From: DATNPH01 sp036703315
GTDB lineage: Bacteria > Cyanobacteriota > Cyanobacteriia > Cyanobacteriales > Coleofasciculaceae
Direction of reading: 5' to 3'
Assembly: GCA_036703315.1 (NCBI GenBank)
Contig: DATNPH010000226.1
Location: 1-31,807, forward strand
Length of the DNA stretch: 31,807 nucleotides
Position numbers and translations under genes: made by a program. Positions 1-7,546 of the stretch are shown piece by piece. The notes below the pieces were generated by a model, which saw only the letters and a list, made by a program, of their open reading frames with translations, had not been told where the DNA came from and ran no database searches. The stretch's first letter is position 1; every line of letters begins with the position of its first letter.

Positions 1-101
1 GCCGCTGTCGGCAGTTCTTTGTAGGAATCGCCTTTAGTATCGGCTTGGTTATTGCCCAAAACCGTAGATATATTCGTGGCTTGAAGATTCTGGACTTCCA
101 T
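1..101 (-). CDS. Unidentified protein, N-terminal part only
   Basis: A minus-strand reading frame starts with ATG at 101 and runs off the left edge without a stop, giving 33 visible residues beginning MEVQNLQATNISTVLGNN. A GAAGG ribosome binding site lies about 8 bases upstream of the ATG, which supports this start. The visible part is polar, with no signal peptide or membrane segment. I do not recognise the family, and too little is present to infer a role. Confidence 0.45.
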   Translation of the reverse strand, partial: MEVQNLQATNISTVLGNNQADTKGDSYKELPTA

Positions 102-696
102 TGTTTAAACCTTCAGAGTTTTAATTAGTGTTCTTTATGACGCTCAGTTGGACTGATGGCTGAGGAACGGCTGCTATAGATGTGGGCGATTTAGCCGATG
201 CTGATACTTCAGAACAACTAATCTGGATTTCCAATATTTCCGTACTTTTTGGTCAGAGTGTAGGATTCGGATTCACTCTTTTACTAATGAGCAAGCTTAC
301 AGAGACTGGCTTGTTGAAAGAAGTTTATATAACGTTCGATACGGTTGCAATGAACAATCTTTTGATCGCACTAACAATTCTTTCGATCTTTTAATACTGA
401 GCTAACTGCAATGCACGTTTCTCTAGGCTTCGGGCGTTGTGGAGAAAGCCCATCAAAATACTCTATAGCAATCTATGCGAATACTCTATATCAAAATGTA
501 ACTTAGCCAGGAATAGCGATCGCTCTACTCCTGTGTTCAATTAATCTTAGCTGGGCAGAAATACCGTAATATTACGTATTTTTTAAATAGCTAAGTATAA
601 AATTTTACCAAAAGATTCTGATTCATTGGGGCAGATTGAGATGCATTTGTCCTGGAGATAGCGTATATTAGAGAACCTGGAAGAATAAAAGCCTGT
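102..696. other. Intergenic region upstream of the parB-like gene
   Basis: There is no convincing gene here. A GTG-initiated frame of 70 codons at 182-394 has no good ribosome binding site or recognisable family. A HIP1 palindrome lies near 518. The AT-rich stretch from about 540 to 620 looks like the promoter of the plus-strand gene at 697, with a perfect 12-base palindrome followed by a TATAAA-like box near 596. Confidence 0.5.
565..576 (+). promoter_or_regulatory. Possible operator palindrome upstream of the parB-like gene
   Basis: CGTAATATTACG is a perfect 12-base palindrome in an AT-rich stretch, about 20 bases before a TATAAA-like -10 element and 120 bases before the ATG at 697. Its symmetry suits a dimeric repressor, possibly the downstream ParB/HTH protein itself, but that link is inference from position only. 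Confidence 0.3.
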
Positions 697-2043
697 ATGC
701 CTCTTGTAGCGATTAATCAGATTAGTATAGGATTAAACCGACGTGCCTTAAAGGATAAAAAAGTTGCTGAGTTGATGGAATCAATTCAGACTAATGGTTT
801 GTTGAACCCGATCACGTTAGATCGAAAGCTAAACTTGATTGCAGGACTTCACCGTCTTACAGCCTGCAAGCTTCTTGGGTTCGACCAAATTGAGTGCAAT
901 ATCATTCTCTACGAAGATTGTGATCACACTCGTTTAGCAGAGATTGACGAGAATCTCATTCGCAGCGAGTTAGATGCTCTAGAGCGTGCTGAGCTTTGGC
1001 TGGAGCGCGATCAAATTCTGGATCGACTGGGGCTAAGGGCTAAACCAGGGGATAACCAATATACCCACAAAGGTGGTGAAATAATTTCGCCACCTCCAAA
1101 GACGACTCTGGAGTTAGCCAAAGAAGCCGGATACACTGAGCGAACCTTCCAGCAAGGTAAGCAGATTGCTAAAAGTATTGTCCCAGAAGTCAAACAGGTC
1201 ATTAAGAATACCCCGATCGCCAAAAGTACTACAGTGTTACTGAAAGTAGCTAGGGCTGGTAGCGAAGAACACCAGAGGGCAAAACAGGCAGAAAAGGCGG
1301 CACAGGAAGCTCAGCGTCGCCAAGAGCAAGAGGAAGCCCAACGGCAAACTAAGCTGGCAGCACAGGCAAGAGCGAAGCAAAAGGAGTTACAGTTAATCGC
1401 GCTTAAACATGCTACAGCACACAAAGAAGCTAAGTTGGCTGTCAAGAAAGTCCGGACTGAGACTCAACAGCAACAGAAAGAACAACCAGTAGCGTCTACA
1501 AACCAGCCTAGAATACAACTTGGCGACGAATGGATTCTTGAGCGGCACCTAATTTATTGTGGCGATACCGCCAGTGATGAATTTATAAACCTCCTTCCGG
1601 GCAATGCAGCTTTAGCGATCGCTACTCCCTCATCGACTTGGAATCATGATTATTTGGTAGACGAAGCTCGTGTTGTTGCTGTGCTGCGCTCAGAAGGCTA
1701 CATTCATAAATTCTGTACCTGTCACCAGATGCCCTTTAGATTTGAGTTAATGCTCGGCAATATATACGTTGCCATTTTCTCTCACCAATCAATATCCAAA
1801 CCCCAGAAGCCAATCAGGATTGAGGGAGTAGAGGGAATAGTAACGTATTTGGTAAGCCTGTATACAAATTTAAATAATTTTGTAATTGCTCCCTTCCTGG
1901 GACAAGGTGAAGCCCTGATAACTTGCGAAAAGATGGGTCGTATCTGCTTCTCTGGGGCAGAGAATCCTGAACTAGTCAATCAGGCGATCGCACGGTGGCA
2001 GAAGTGGACTGGAAAGCAGGCAGAGAAAACGATAGTAGGTTAA
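697..2043 (+). CDS. ParB-like protein fused to a degenerate DNA methyltransferase domain
   Basis: The 448-residue protein opens with a ParB/Srx-type domain (about 1-110) containing GLHRLTACKLLG at 50-61, the family's G-x-HR signature. A helix-turn-helix-like stretch (about 135-165) and a long charged, Gln-rich helical linker (about 205-265) follow. From about 275 it resembles the N4/N6-adenine methyltransferases fused to ParB domains in phages and plasmids: GDEWILERHLIYCGD precedes the catalytic site and FLGQG...CEKMGR precedes a C-terminal helix ending RWQKWTGK. The catalytic DPPY is replaced by TPSS at 310-313, and DPF in the SAM motif by APF at 398-400. The family suggests DNA binding. Catalysis is unlikely, so it may act as a site-specific binder or regulator. 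The ribosome binding site is weak (GGAAG, about 13 bases upstream). Confidence 0.75.
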   Translation: MPLVAINQISIGLNRRALKDKKVAELMESIQTNGLLNPITLDRKLNLIAGLHRLTACKLLGFDQIECNIILYEDCDHTRLAEIDENLIRSELDALERAELWLERDQILDRLGLRAKPGDNQYTHKGGEIISPPPKTTLELAKEAGYTERTFQQGKQIAKSIVPEVKQVIKNTPIAKSTTVLLKVARAGSEEHQRAKQAEKAAQEAQRRQEQEEAQRQTKLAAQARAKQKELQLIALKHATAHKEAKLAVKKVRTETQQQQKEQPVASTNQPRIQLGDEWILERHLIYCGDTASDEFINLLPGNAALAIATPSSTWNHDYLVDEARVVAVLRSEGYIHKFCTCHQMPFRFELMLGNIYVAIFSHQSISKPQKPIRIEGVEGIVTYLVSLYTNLNNFVIAPFLGQGEALITCEKMGRICFSGAENPELVNQAIARWQKWTGKQAEKTIVG

Positions 2044-2291
2044 CTGCATTGTCAAGTTAATTACCAATTACCAATTCCCTTTAAACCGATAACGAAGCTC
2101 TCTTCGACTGTGCGTAGCGTCTTGTATCAATTGAGGCTGCCCAATGTCGGCTATAAGCATTGATTATTAATGACAGCCGTCCTTAGACATATTTTTTACT
2201 CCTCCTTTGGTTAGAGTTTTCTGATATTTTCGCAAATTTCAGTTAAAAAAGGTAGTAAGTTCTACTTGATAAACCTGATGGAAGCTTAACT
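2044..2291. other. Short intergenic region with a simple repeat
   Basis: No gene is visible. Positions 2056-2080 carry a short tandem AATTACC-type repeat common in cyanobacterial intergenic DNA; related wording recurs inside the kinase gene near 27945-28010. The AT-rich part from 2190 to 2290 probably holds the promoter of the gene at 2292. Confidence 0.4.
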
Positions 2292-2570
2292 ATGGCATTT
2301 ATAAAAGTCGGAAGCGTTGTCATCAACACCCTGTACATCGCCGTTGTTAAGCTAGACAGTAAGACTCTATCAGGAGAAAATGGGGTTTCTCTGCTAGTCG
2401 CTATTCCTCAGGTTATCTTGCTTGATGACGAAGCAATGTCTTCAAATACCTACCACTACGAATGGATGGAGTTTACTGGTAAAGAAGCCAAGGCATTACA
2501 AGACTATTTCAGCAGTTTCAACAATGTGATCGACTTGATTCCCCCTTATCAGGAAGCAGCCCCTGCCTAG
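2292..2570 (+). CDS. Conserved-looking hypothetical protein, 92 aa
   Basis: The ATG at 2292 follows a GGAAG ribosome binding site at about 8 bases. The protein is small, soluble and acidic, with an N-terminal beta-rich half (IKVGSVVINTLYIAVVKLD, then SLLVAIPQVILL) and a C-terminal helical half (EWMEFTGKEAKALQDYF). No catalytic motif or membrane segment is evident, and I cannot name a function. A degenerate relic of the same gene start lies at 7134-7202, so the gene once had a paralogue nearby and is not a chance frame. It converges on the response regulator gene, with 29 bases between the stop codons. Confidence 0.7.
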   Translation: MAFIKVGSVVINTLYIAVVKLDSKTLSGENGVSLLVAIPQVILLDDEAMSSNTYHYEWMEFTGKEAKALQDYFSSFNNVIDLIPPYQEAAPA

Positions 2571-2599
2571 CACTTATGCCGATTTGGTTTGTGCTTTCG

Positions 2600-3412
2600 C
2601 TAGTTGCGATGCAAGCTTCTCCACGCTTGGGGGGTTGTGCCGTGCAGTTGGCGAAACTGGCGGAAGAAATGAACCGCATTGTGATAACCCACCTGAGTAG
2701 CAATTTGTTCCACTATCTGGTCAGTTTCCAGGAGCAAGGAACGTGCTGCTGCCATCCGGCGCTCGATAATCCAGCGTTGCACAGTTTGTCCGGTTTGGCG
2801 TCGCGTCAGGCTAGTTAAGTAAGCAGGGGAGTAACCAACCGCTTGGGCTACGTCACCCAGAGCAATCGGTCGGTGATAATTAGCCTCGATAAAGCGGAAG
2901 ACCTCACTCAACGGGGGCTCAGATGGCAGGCTCAATTGAGGGGCAGCGGCGAAAGTGACCTTTTCAGCGGATGGTGGTGCTGCAACTAGCTGGGGCTCTA
3001 TCTTTGCAGCGTACCACTGCTGGAGGATAGTCTGTTTTTCCAATTGGGCTGTAACTGCCCTAAGTAATTCCTCTAATGTACAGGGTTTAATAAGATAGTC
3101 ATTCGCTCCTAACTCCATGCCTTTGCGCAGGTCAGGTCGATTCTCTTTGGCACTGACAAAAATGAAGGGGATAATCGCTGTGACAGGGTCTTGGCGCAGT
3201 ATAGTCAGGACGCCGTAACCATCGAGTTCCGGCATCATAATGTCGCAAATTATCAAATCGGGTAACTGTTCCTGTGCCTGTTGAATGCCAACTCGACCGT
3301 TTTCAGCACTGATAGTGTAGAAACCTTTAGCCTTCAAGCCTCTTACAAAAAGGTTTCGGGTAGGTACGTCATCTTCAATCACCAAAATTTTTTTCACTGT
3401 CTCTTCTCTCAT
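2600..3412 (-). CDS. Response regulator with AraC-type DNA-binding domain
   Basis: The 270-residue protein has a receiver domain at about 8-125 with the acidic pair D14-D15, phospho-acceptor D57 in CDIMMP, S87 in FVSAKE and K109 in the KP turn, so all receiver landmarks are intact. A Pro/Ala-rich linker (about 135-165) leads to an AraC/XylS-type double helix-turn-helix at about 170-268, with FIEANYHRPIALGDVAQAVGYS and the usual YHNAVHFFRQFR ending. The family binds DNA as a two-component output, and phosphorylation at D57 would control it. No partner kinase lies next to it, so it is an orphan here. AAGGG five bases upstream supports the ATG at 3412. Confidence 0.93.
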   Translation of the reverse strand: MREETVKKILVIEDDVPTRNLFVRGLKAKGFYTISAENGRVGIQQAQEQLPDLIICDIMMPELDGYGVLTILRQDPVTAIIPFIFVSAKENRPDLRKGMELGANDYLIKPCTLEELLRAVTAQLEKQTILQQWYAAKIEPQLVAAPPSAEKVTFAAAPQLSLPSEPPLSEVFRFIEANYHRPIALGDVAQAVGYSPAYLTSLTRRQTGQTVQRWIIERRMAAARSLLLETDQIVEQIATQVGYHNAVHFFRQFRQLHGTTPQAWRSLHRN

Positions 3413-3900
3413 TCACACCCTTATCCACTAAAAAAATGAGTAAATTAGCTACGAGTTACGCACTGATCAGGAAAAATCACTGTTTGAGAGTGCTTGGCTA
3501 TAGCTTGCAATGATGAAATTCCGTCATCGTGCCTAAGTCCTATTAGCTACTTCTTAGCTCCACTGGCTAGCGCAGCAGCGAGACAGCAAACGTAGGAAAG
3601 TGTCAAAACTGGCTTTCCACACCAGAGGGCAGTTTTGAGCCAACAAGCTTTGCCCTGCTCATCGAGTTCATCCGTTTGTGGGGTAGGAAGTAGTTACATA
3701 GTTTATCAAACCCTTGGCAGCAGCGCTCCTACAAACAGAGAATCCAGTTCTGACACTTTTATTTAGTCAATGCTCAAGACTTACGCAAATTGAGCCTTTA
3801 GACACTACCCATAGCGTGATAGTGAGCCTAGCCCACCCTACGAATAGAGGTTATGCGTAAGTCCTATGCTCCAAAAAACGTTTGGATATCTTGTTTTCCG
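3413..3900. other. Intergenic region with nested inverted repeats
   Basis: No coding frame is supported. The stretch holds a MITE-like element at 3777-3864. CAAAACTG and CAGTTTTG, about 20 bases apart near 3605-3638, can form a hairpin. A loose inverted pair (AGCTACTTC near 3545, GAAGTAGTTA near 3688) brackets the first half. It probably contains the response regulator promoter (near 3413-3480) and the 3' flank of the ligase gene. Confidence 0.5.
3777..3864. repeat. MITE-like element with GACTTACGCA terminal inverted repeats
   Basis: GACTTACGCA at 3778-3787 is matched by its exact reverse complement TGCGTAAGTC at 3854-3863. The roughly 66 bases between include a small internal inverted pair (CACTA...TAGTG). 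Paired ends, short length and no coding capacity fit a miniature inverted-repeat element. No related transposase is in the window. Confidence 0.55.
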
Positions 3901-5835
3901 TTATAGCGGTTTGGCAGTTGATAGTTTCTGGAACACAGATTCGACTTCAGCCTGAAGATGCAGAAACTTAGCTTTGCCCTGAGGATTTTCACTCCAATCC
4001 TCTACAACACTCAAACTTCCAGCTAGAAACCCAGACCGACAAGCATGGCGTTGAATCTTACCGCTCGAAGTCTTGGGGATACTCCCAGTCTTAACCAGTA
4101 CCGTGGCATAAACCTGTAGAGCGTGCTCCGCCGCCACAGCTTGACGGATACTCCCTACCACCTCATTCACATCCAGCTTCCGCAGGTAAGTCCGCTCCAC
4201 TTCCTGAACAACTACTAATCGCTCTGAGCCTTTTACCTCCACGGCAAATGCCGCTCCACAACCAGGTCGCAGTGCCGGATGGCTCTTCTCTACTGTCAGT
4301 TCAATGTCTTGGGGATAATGGTTTTGTCCCCGGATGATAATCACATCTTTGATGCGCCCTGTGATAAACAACTCGCCATCCTGCAAAAAGCCCAAGTCCC
4401 CTGTCCGCAGAAATGGTCCTGAACTTTGTCCCGTTGCACTAGACGATCCTTGCGTTGCTACCGCTAACTCCTTCGAAGCCGCTGCGCTGTTTTCAGGCAC
4501 GGAGCGCTCTACGCTAACACCCGTATCTGCCAGGTAAGCATGGAAAGCCTGTTTTGTCTCCTCAGGTCGATTCCAATAACCCTGAGCTATACTCGACCCT
4601 GATACCCAAATCTCGCCCACTTTGTCAGCAGGACATAGGGTTAAAGATTCAGGGTCAACAATAACGATTGTCTGGTCTAACCAGCTTTGACCACAGCCCA
4701 CAAGGGTTCGCGTGCCCTCCTGAGCATTAGCAACTGTCACCACCCGATTTTGCTCCAGTGCTGCCCCATTAACCTGGCGAATAATGGGTGAATCTGTTTT
4801 CACACCTCCAGACACAAGCAGAGTCGTTTCAGCCATCCCGTAGCAGGGGAGAAATGCCTCGTTTCGGAAACCGCAGGACTCAAAAGTAGCTGCAAACTGC
4901 TCCAGTGTCTCGGCACGGACAGGTTCAGCTCCAGTAAAAGCCAACTCCCAGCTACTCAGGTCAAGGCTCGCCCGTTGTTCAGGTGTCACCCTACGAACAC
5001 AAAGTTCATAAGCAAAATTAGGTCCACCGCTGGTAGTAGCTTTGAAGTCAGAAATAGCCTGTAGCCAGCGGAAAGGCTTTTGTAGAAACGCTACTGGTGA
5101 CATCAAAATCATTGAAGCACCAACATATAGAGGTTGCAGCACCCCCCCAATCAATCCCATATCGTGGTAGGGCGGCAGCCAGCTTACACCTCGACTATTG
5201 GGTGTATCAGCAAAACACTTTTGGATCATGCTGCAATTGTGCAAAAGGTTGCCGTGGCTCACCATGACGCCTTTCGGTGTACCTGTAGATCCTGACGTGT
5301 ACTGAAGAAAAGCTAGGGTATCGCTGTTTACTTCCGGTTCTTGCCATGCTGTCGCCAAATCGCTGGCAATACTATCCGTGGCTAGCCAACGCAGCTCACT
5401 CAATTCTGGAGTCTCGGCAAAACGCTCCTCTATGTTGCCCAACAGGGATGCAGTGGTGAGTGCTACTGTCGCCTGGGCATCTGCTATGATCGCCTGCAAT
5501 CGAGACATATTTTGATTACGTCGGGGTGGATAAGCGGGGACAGCGACAACCCCGGCATATAAACACCCAAAGAAGGCAGCAATGAACTCTAGACCTGATG
5601 GGTAAAGCAGCAAGGCACGGGAACCTGTAGCATTTAAACTCTGAAGCTGATGCGCGATCGCCCGTGCTTGTTGGTCTAATTCTTTATACGTTAGCTTCCC
5701 TGCTTCTGTTTCCCCGTCCTGCAAGAAGGTATAAGCTACTTTGTCAGGTTGATTTTGCGCTCTGGAGATTAGCAGCTCTAGCAAAGTCGAAAATTTGTGC
5801 TCGGTGTCGGTTGCATACTCGAAATAAACAGTCAT
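3901..5835 (-). CDS. Fatty acyl-AMP ligase (FAAL)
   Basis: The 644-residue protein belongs to the acyl-adenylate-forming family, FAAL branch, which activates fatty acids as acyl-AMP for transfer to acyl carrier proteins. Visible are the P-loop TSGSTGTPKG with K188, SWLPPYHDMGLIGG, the TGDLGFL core motif with D480, the hinge region RIKDVIIIRGQNHYPQDIE, and catalytic K593 in SSGKIQRHACR. It is longer than the usual roughly 580-600 residues, largely because about 33 low-complexity Ser/Ala residues (about 438-471) sit just before the TGDLGF motif and look like an in-frame repeat insertion. GGGAG six bases before the ATG supports the start. No carrier protein or polyketide synthase is adjacent, and the divergently placed devBCA-like exporter suggests a lipid-related role. 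Confidence 0.93.
   Translation of the reverse strand: MTVYFEYATDTEHKFSTLLELLISRAQNQPDKVAYTFLQDGETEAGKLTYKELDQQARAIAHQLQSLNATGSRALLLYPSGLEFIAAFFGCLYAGVVAVPAYPPRRNQNMSRLQAIIADAQATVALTTASLLGNIEERFAETPELSELRWLATDSIASDLATAWQEPEVNSDTLAFLQYTSGSTGTPKGVMVSHGNLLHNCSMIQKCFADTPNSRGVSWLPPYHDMGLIGGVLQPLYVGASMILMSPVAFLQKPFRWLQAISDFKATTSGGPNFAYELCVRRVTPEQRASLDLSSWELAFTGAEPVRAETLEQFAATFESCGFRNEAFLPCYGMAETTLLVSGGVKTDSPIIRQVNGAALEQNRVVTVANAQEGTRTLVGCGQSWLDQTIVIVDPESLTLCPADKVGEIWVSGSSIAQGYWNRPEETKQAFHAYLADTGVSVERSVPENSAAASKELAVATQGSSSATGQSSGPFLRTGDLGFLQDGELFITGRIKDVIIIRGQNHYPQDIELTVEKSHPALRPGCGAAFAVEVKGSERLVVVQEVERTYLRKLDVNEVVGSIRQAVAAEHALQVYATVLVKTGSIPKTSSGKIQRHACRSGFLAGSLSVVEDWSENPQGKAKFLHLQAEVESVFQKLSTAKPL
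4427..4522. repeat. Repeat-like insertion inside the FAAL gene
   Basis: This stretch encodes the extra Ser/Ala-rich segment at about residues 438-471. Words such as AGCGCAGCGGCTTCGAAGG and GCGTAGAGCGCTC on the minus strand resemble small palindromic repeats scattered in cyanobacterial genomes, and a related word (CTAGCGCAGCAGCG) lies at 3569-3582. Its length preserves the reading frame. It sits between the adenylation core and the TGDLGF motif, a surface loop in this fold. Confidence 0.45.
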
Positions 5836-6460
5836 TTCATGCTCCCTTGGTAATATCTTTCAATAGTTCTTCCTTATCGGTTAAAGTCCAGTTGATTAGG
5901 TAAAATTAACTTGAATTTAACATGGTGCAGCTTAGTAAAAACTGTAATTTCGTTTACTTCTCAAGCAGAAGTTAACGAAAAATTTACAAAAAATTATTTA
6001 GCTAACGAAAAATTGCATTCTTTGAAGCTTATAGAACAAAATAAATCATTCGGCTCTTCACCTAGGCTGAAGCTAGAGTTCTAAAGCAATGATTGATGTC
6101 TTGTACAGATAGACTGGGGTATCATTCAAAAAATTAATCCTTTGAAAGCGTCTCAATAACACCTTCTATGAATAGATTTTCTTGAGGTAAATCTTCTTGA
6201 TTTCATCAAAACTGTAAGCATTGATACCCAATTGATAAATTAGATACTCTGCATTTCTTGTCAAGCCATAAGTCCTAAAAGCATTAGTCTACTAAGATCC
6301 TTAAATCTTTCCAATTAGAAAAAATCTTAGGTAGACATGCCAACATTTGAGGAAAGGAAAAATTTTTTGCTTACTCTCTTCCTCACTCTGAAAGCTTTTT
6401 GGAAAATAGCTTTTCTCCAGCAATTTTATTACGAGAAAAGTTATCACGTTTTCAACAAAG

Positions 6461-6546
6461 CTGTCTAGCCTTTTGCCTGCGCTTCATCAAAACAACATAA
6501 ATTCTGTCTAACCTTTCGCTTGAACTTCATCAAAACAACATAAACA
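6461..6546. repeat. Two-copy 43-bp direct tandem repeat
   Basis: CTGTCTAGCCTTTT begins the first copy at 6461 and CTGTCTAACCTTTC the second at 6504. Both share CTTCATCAAAACAACATAAA, with a handful of mismatches confined to the middle. There are no further units or spacers, so it is not a CRISPR array. It lies upstream of both FAAL and devB and may be regulatory. Confidence 0.6.
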
Positions 6547-6688
6547 AAATGACTGATTGGCTGATAATAACATCATTAGCCTAAAGTCATACTGGTGGTT
6601 AAATGTATTGGTATCTATGAATACAAGGAAATGTCATCAAAATTACAAGACTATTGAGGAGCAGGGATTGCAACGACTTACTCTGAAA

Positions 6689-6719
6689 AGCATAGAAGCT
6701 AAATTTTAGCTTCTATGCT
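6689..6719. repeat. Long near-perfect palindrome (15-bp arms)
   Basis: AGCATAGAAGCTAAA and its exact reverse complement TTTAGCTTCTATGCT are separated by a single T. No U-rich tail follows on either strand, so a rho-independent terminator is less likely than a cruciform, protein-binding site or remnant of a mobile element. Confidence 0.55.
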
Positions 6720-7133
6720 AGTCTGCCGTCAGAGGATTTTGCGAGGAATAACTATTGCCAACCCTCCTGAGATAGATTTGTTGAGTGTAAAATAATTAGG
6801 CATTCTGCTTTATGCAAAGATTTTAGTTAAAAAAGGAGCGATAACGACTTGCTAAAAATAAATTGGCATTCTAATATAGGCGAAATGTCTGACCTACAAA
6901 TCCACAACAATCGCCAAGACTAGCCGCGTGCGGCAAACCAAATTACCTTTGTCGCCGCTGTATCGTCAATTCATCCAATCTTCTATCTTGTAAAGACCAG
7001 TCTGATTAAGTTATGCGATAAGTTCTAGTAGTATCTGCCCCTGCCTTGATAAAACTGCCGTTGAACGAGTCAATTGTATCAATCAGCCTGTAACTATGAA
7101 ACGCAAAATCTCAAAAGACGATAGAAGTTCAAT

Positions 7134-7202
7134 ATGGTATCTATAAGATTTGGAAATGTTCTCATTAACAGCCTTTACCTTACCACTGGGCTAAAGAGCT
7201 AG
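7134..7202 (+). pseudogene. Relic copy of the start of the 92-aa gene at 2292
   Basis: The frame reads MVSIRFGNVLINSLYLTTGL before a TAG stop after 23 codons. It matches the first residues of the 2292 product (MAFIKVGSVVINTLYIAVVK) at most hydrophobic and Gly/Asn positions. The similarity extends upstream through the ribosome binding site: GATAGAAGTTCAATATGG here against GATGGAAGCTTAACTATGG there. Nothing homologous follows the stop, so this is the truncated remains of a paralogue. Confidence 0.65.
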
Positions 7203-7279
7203 CGAGTTAAACAGTGTAAGAAAAGGTAGTGTACTCCTTTTTGCGATCGCTCACCTGAAGTTTCTGCGGTAGATACTTC

Positions 7280-7300
7280 TGTATGCTGAGTAAGCATACA
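7280..7300. repeat. Hairpin upstream of devB
   Basis: TGTATGCT and AGCATACA form an 8-bp stem around the five-base loop GAGTA. It lies about 250 bases before the devB start, between two HIP1-rich stretches, with no U-tract. Function unknown; it may end transcription entering from the left or be a repeat remnant. Confidence 0.4.
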
Positions 7301-7387
7301 GCCTCAGGCGCTCCAGAACGGCGAGGCTTTAGATGTGTTTGGTCTGAGCTTTAGTCAATGCTCTTTCTAGAATCTTTGCGTCTGTCT

Positions 7388-7525
7388 TTATGACCGATAA
7401 CTATAGATTTGGTAGTTCCTAACATGACTTGTTCCAATAAAGTAATAAGCTTGATCGCGCATAAAGTTGAGTTCGCCACCGATTTCTGAGATGACTTCCG
7501 CCCCAGGGTAGAGAAATTGGAGCCA
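7388..7525 (-). pseudogene. Coding-like C-terminal fragment, family not identified
   Basis: A minus-strand frame without a start codon reads WLQFLYPGAEVISEIGGE and then AYYFIGTSHVRNYQIYSYRS before a TAA at 7388. The run of aromatic and hydrophobic residues and the absence of stops over 45 codons look like the C-terminal end of a real protein. A TAG closes the frame just upstream, so only a fragment remains. I cannot name the family. It lies antisense across the region immediately before devB. Confidence 0.3.
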
Positions 7526-7546
7526 TGGAGACTAGGTCAATAAACT

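Larger units (their letters stand above)
5836..7546. other. 1.7-kb gene-poor region between FAAL and devB
   Basis: No full-length gene is supported. The region contains the divergent promoters, a two-copy 43-base tandem repeat (6461-6546), a long palindrome (6689-6719), a relic of the 2292 gene (7134-7202), a HIP1 site near 7243, a hairpin at 7280-7300, and a minus-strand coding-like fragment at 7388-7525. The first part (5900-6350) is AT-rich and otherwise featureless. Confidence 0.6.

Noticed and set aside
182..394. 70-codon GTG-initiated frame with hydrophobic stretches
   Set aside because: No ribosome binding site, no recognisable family, and composition typical of AT-rich intergenic DNA.
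6461..6546. Possible CRISPR array
   Set aside because: Only two imperfect head-to-tail copies with no spacers and no cas genes.
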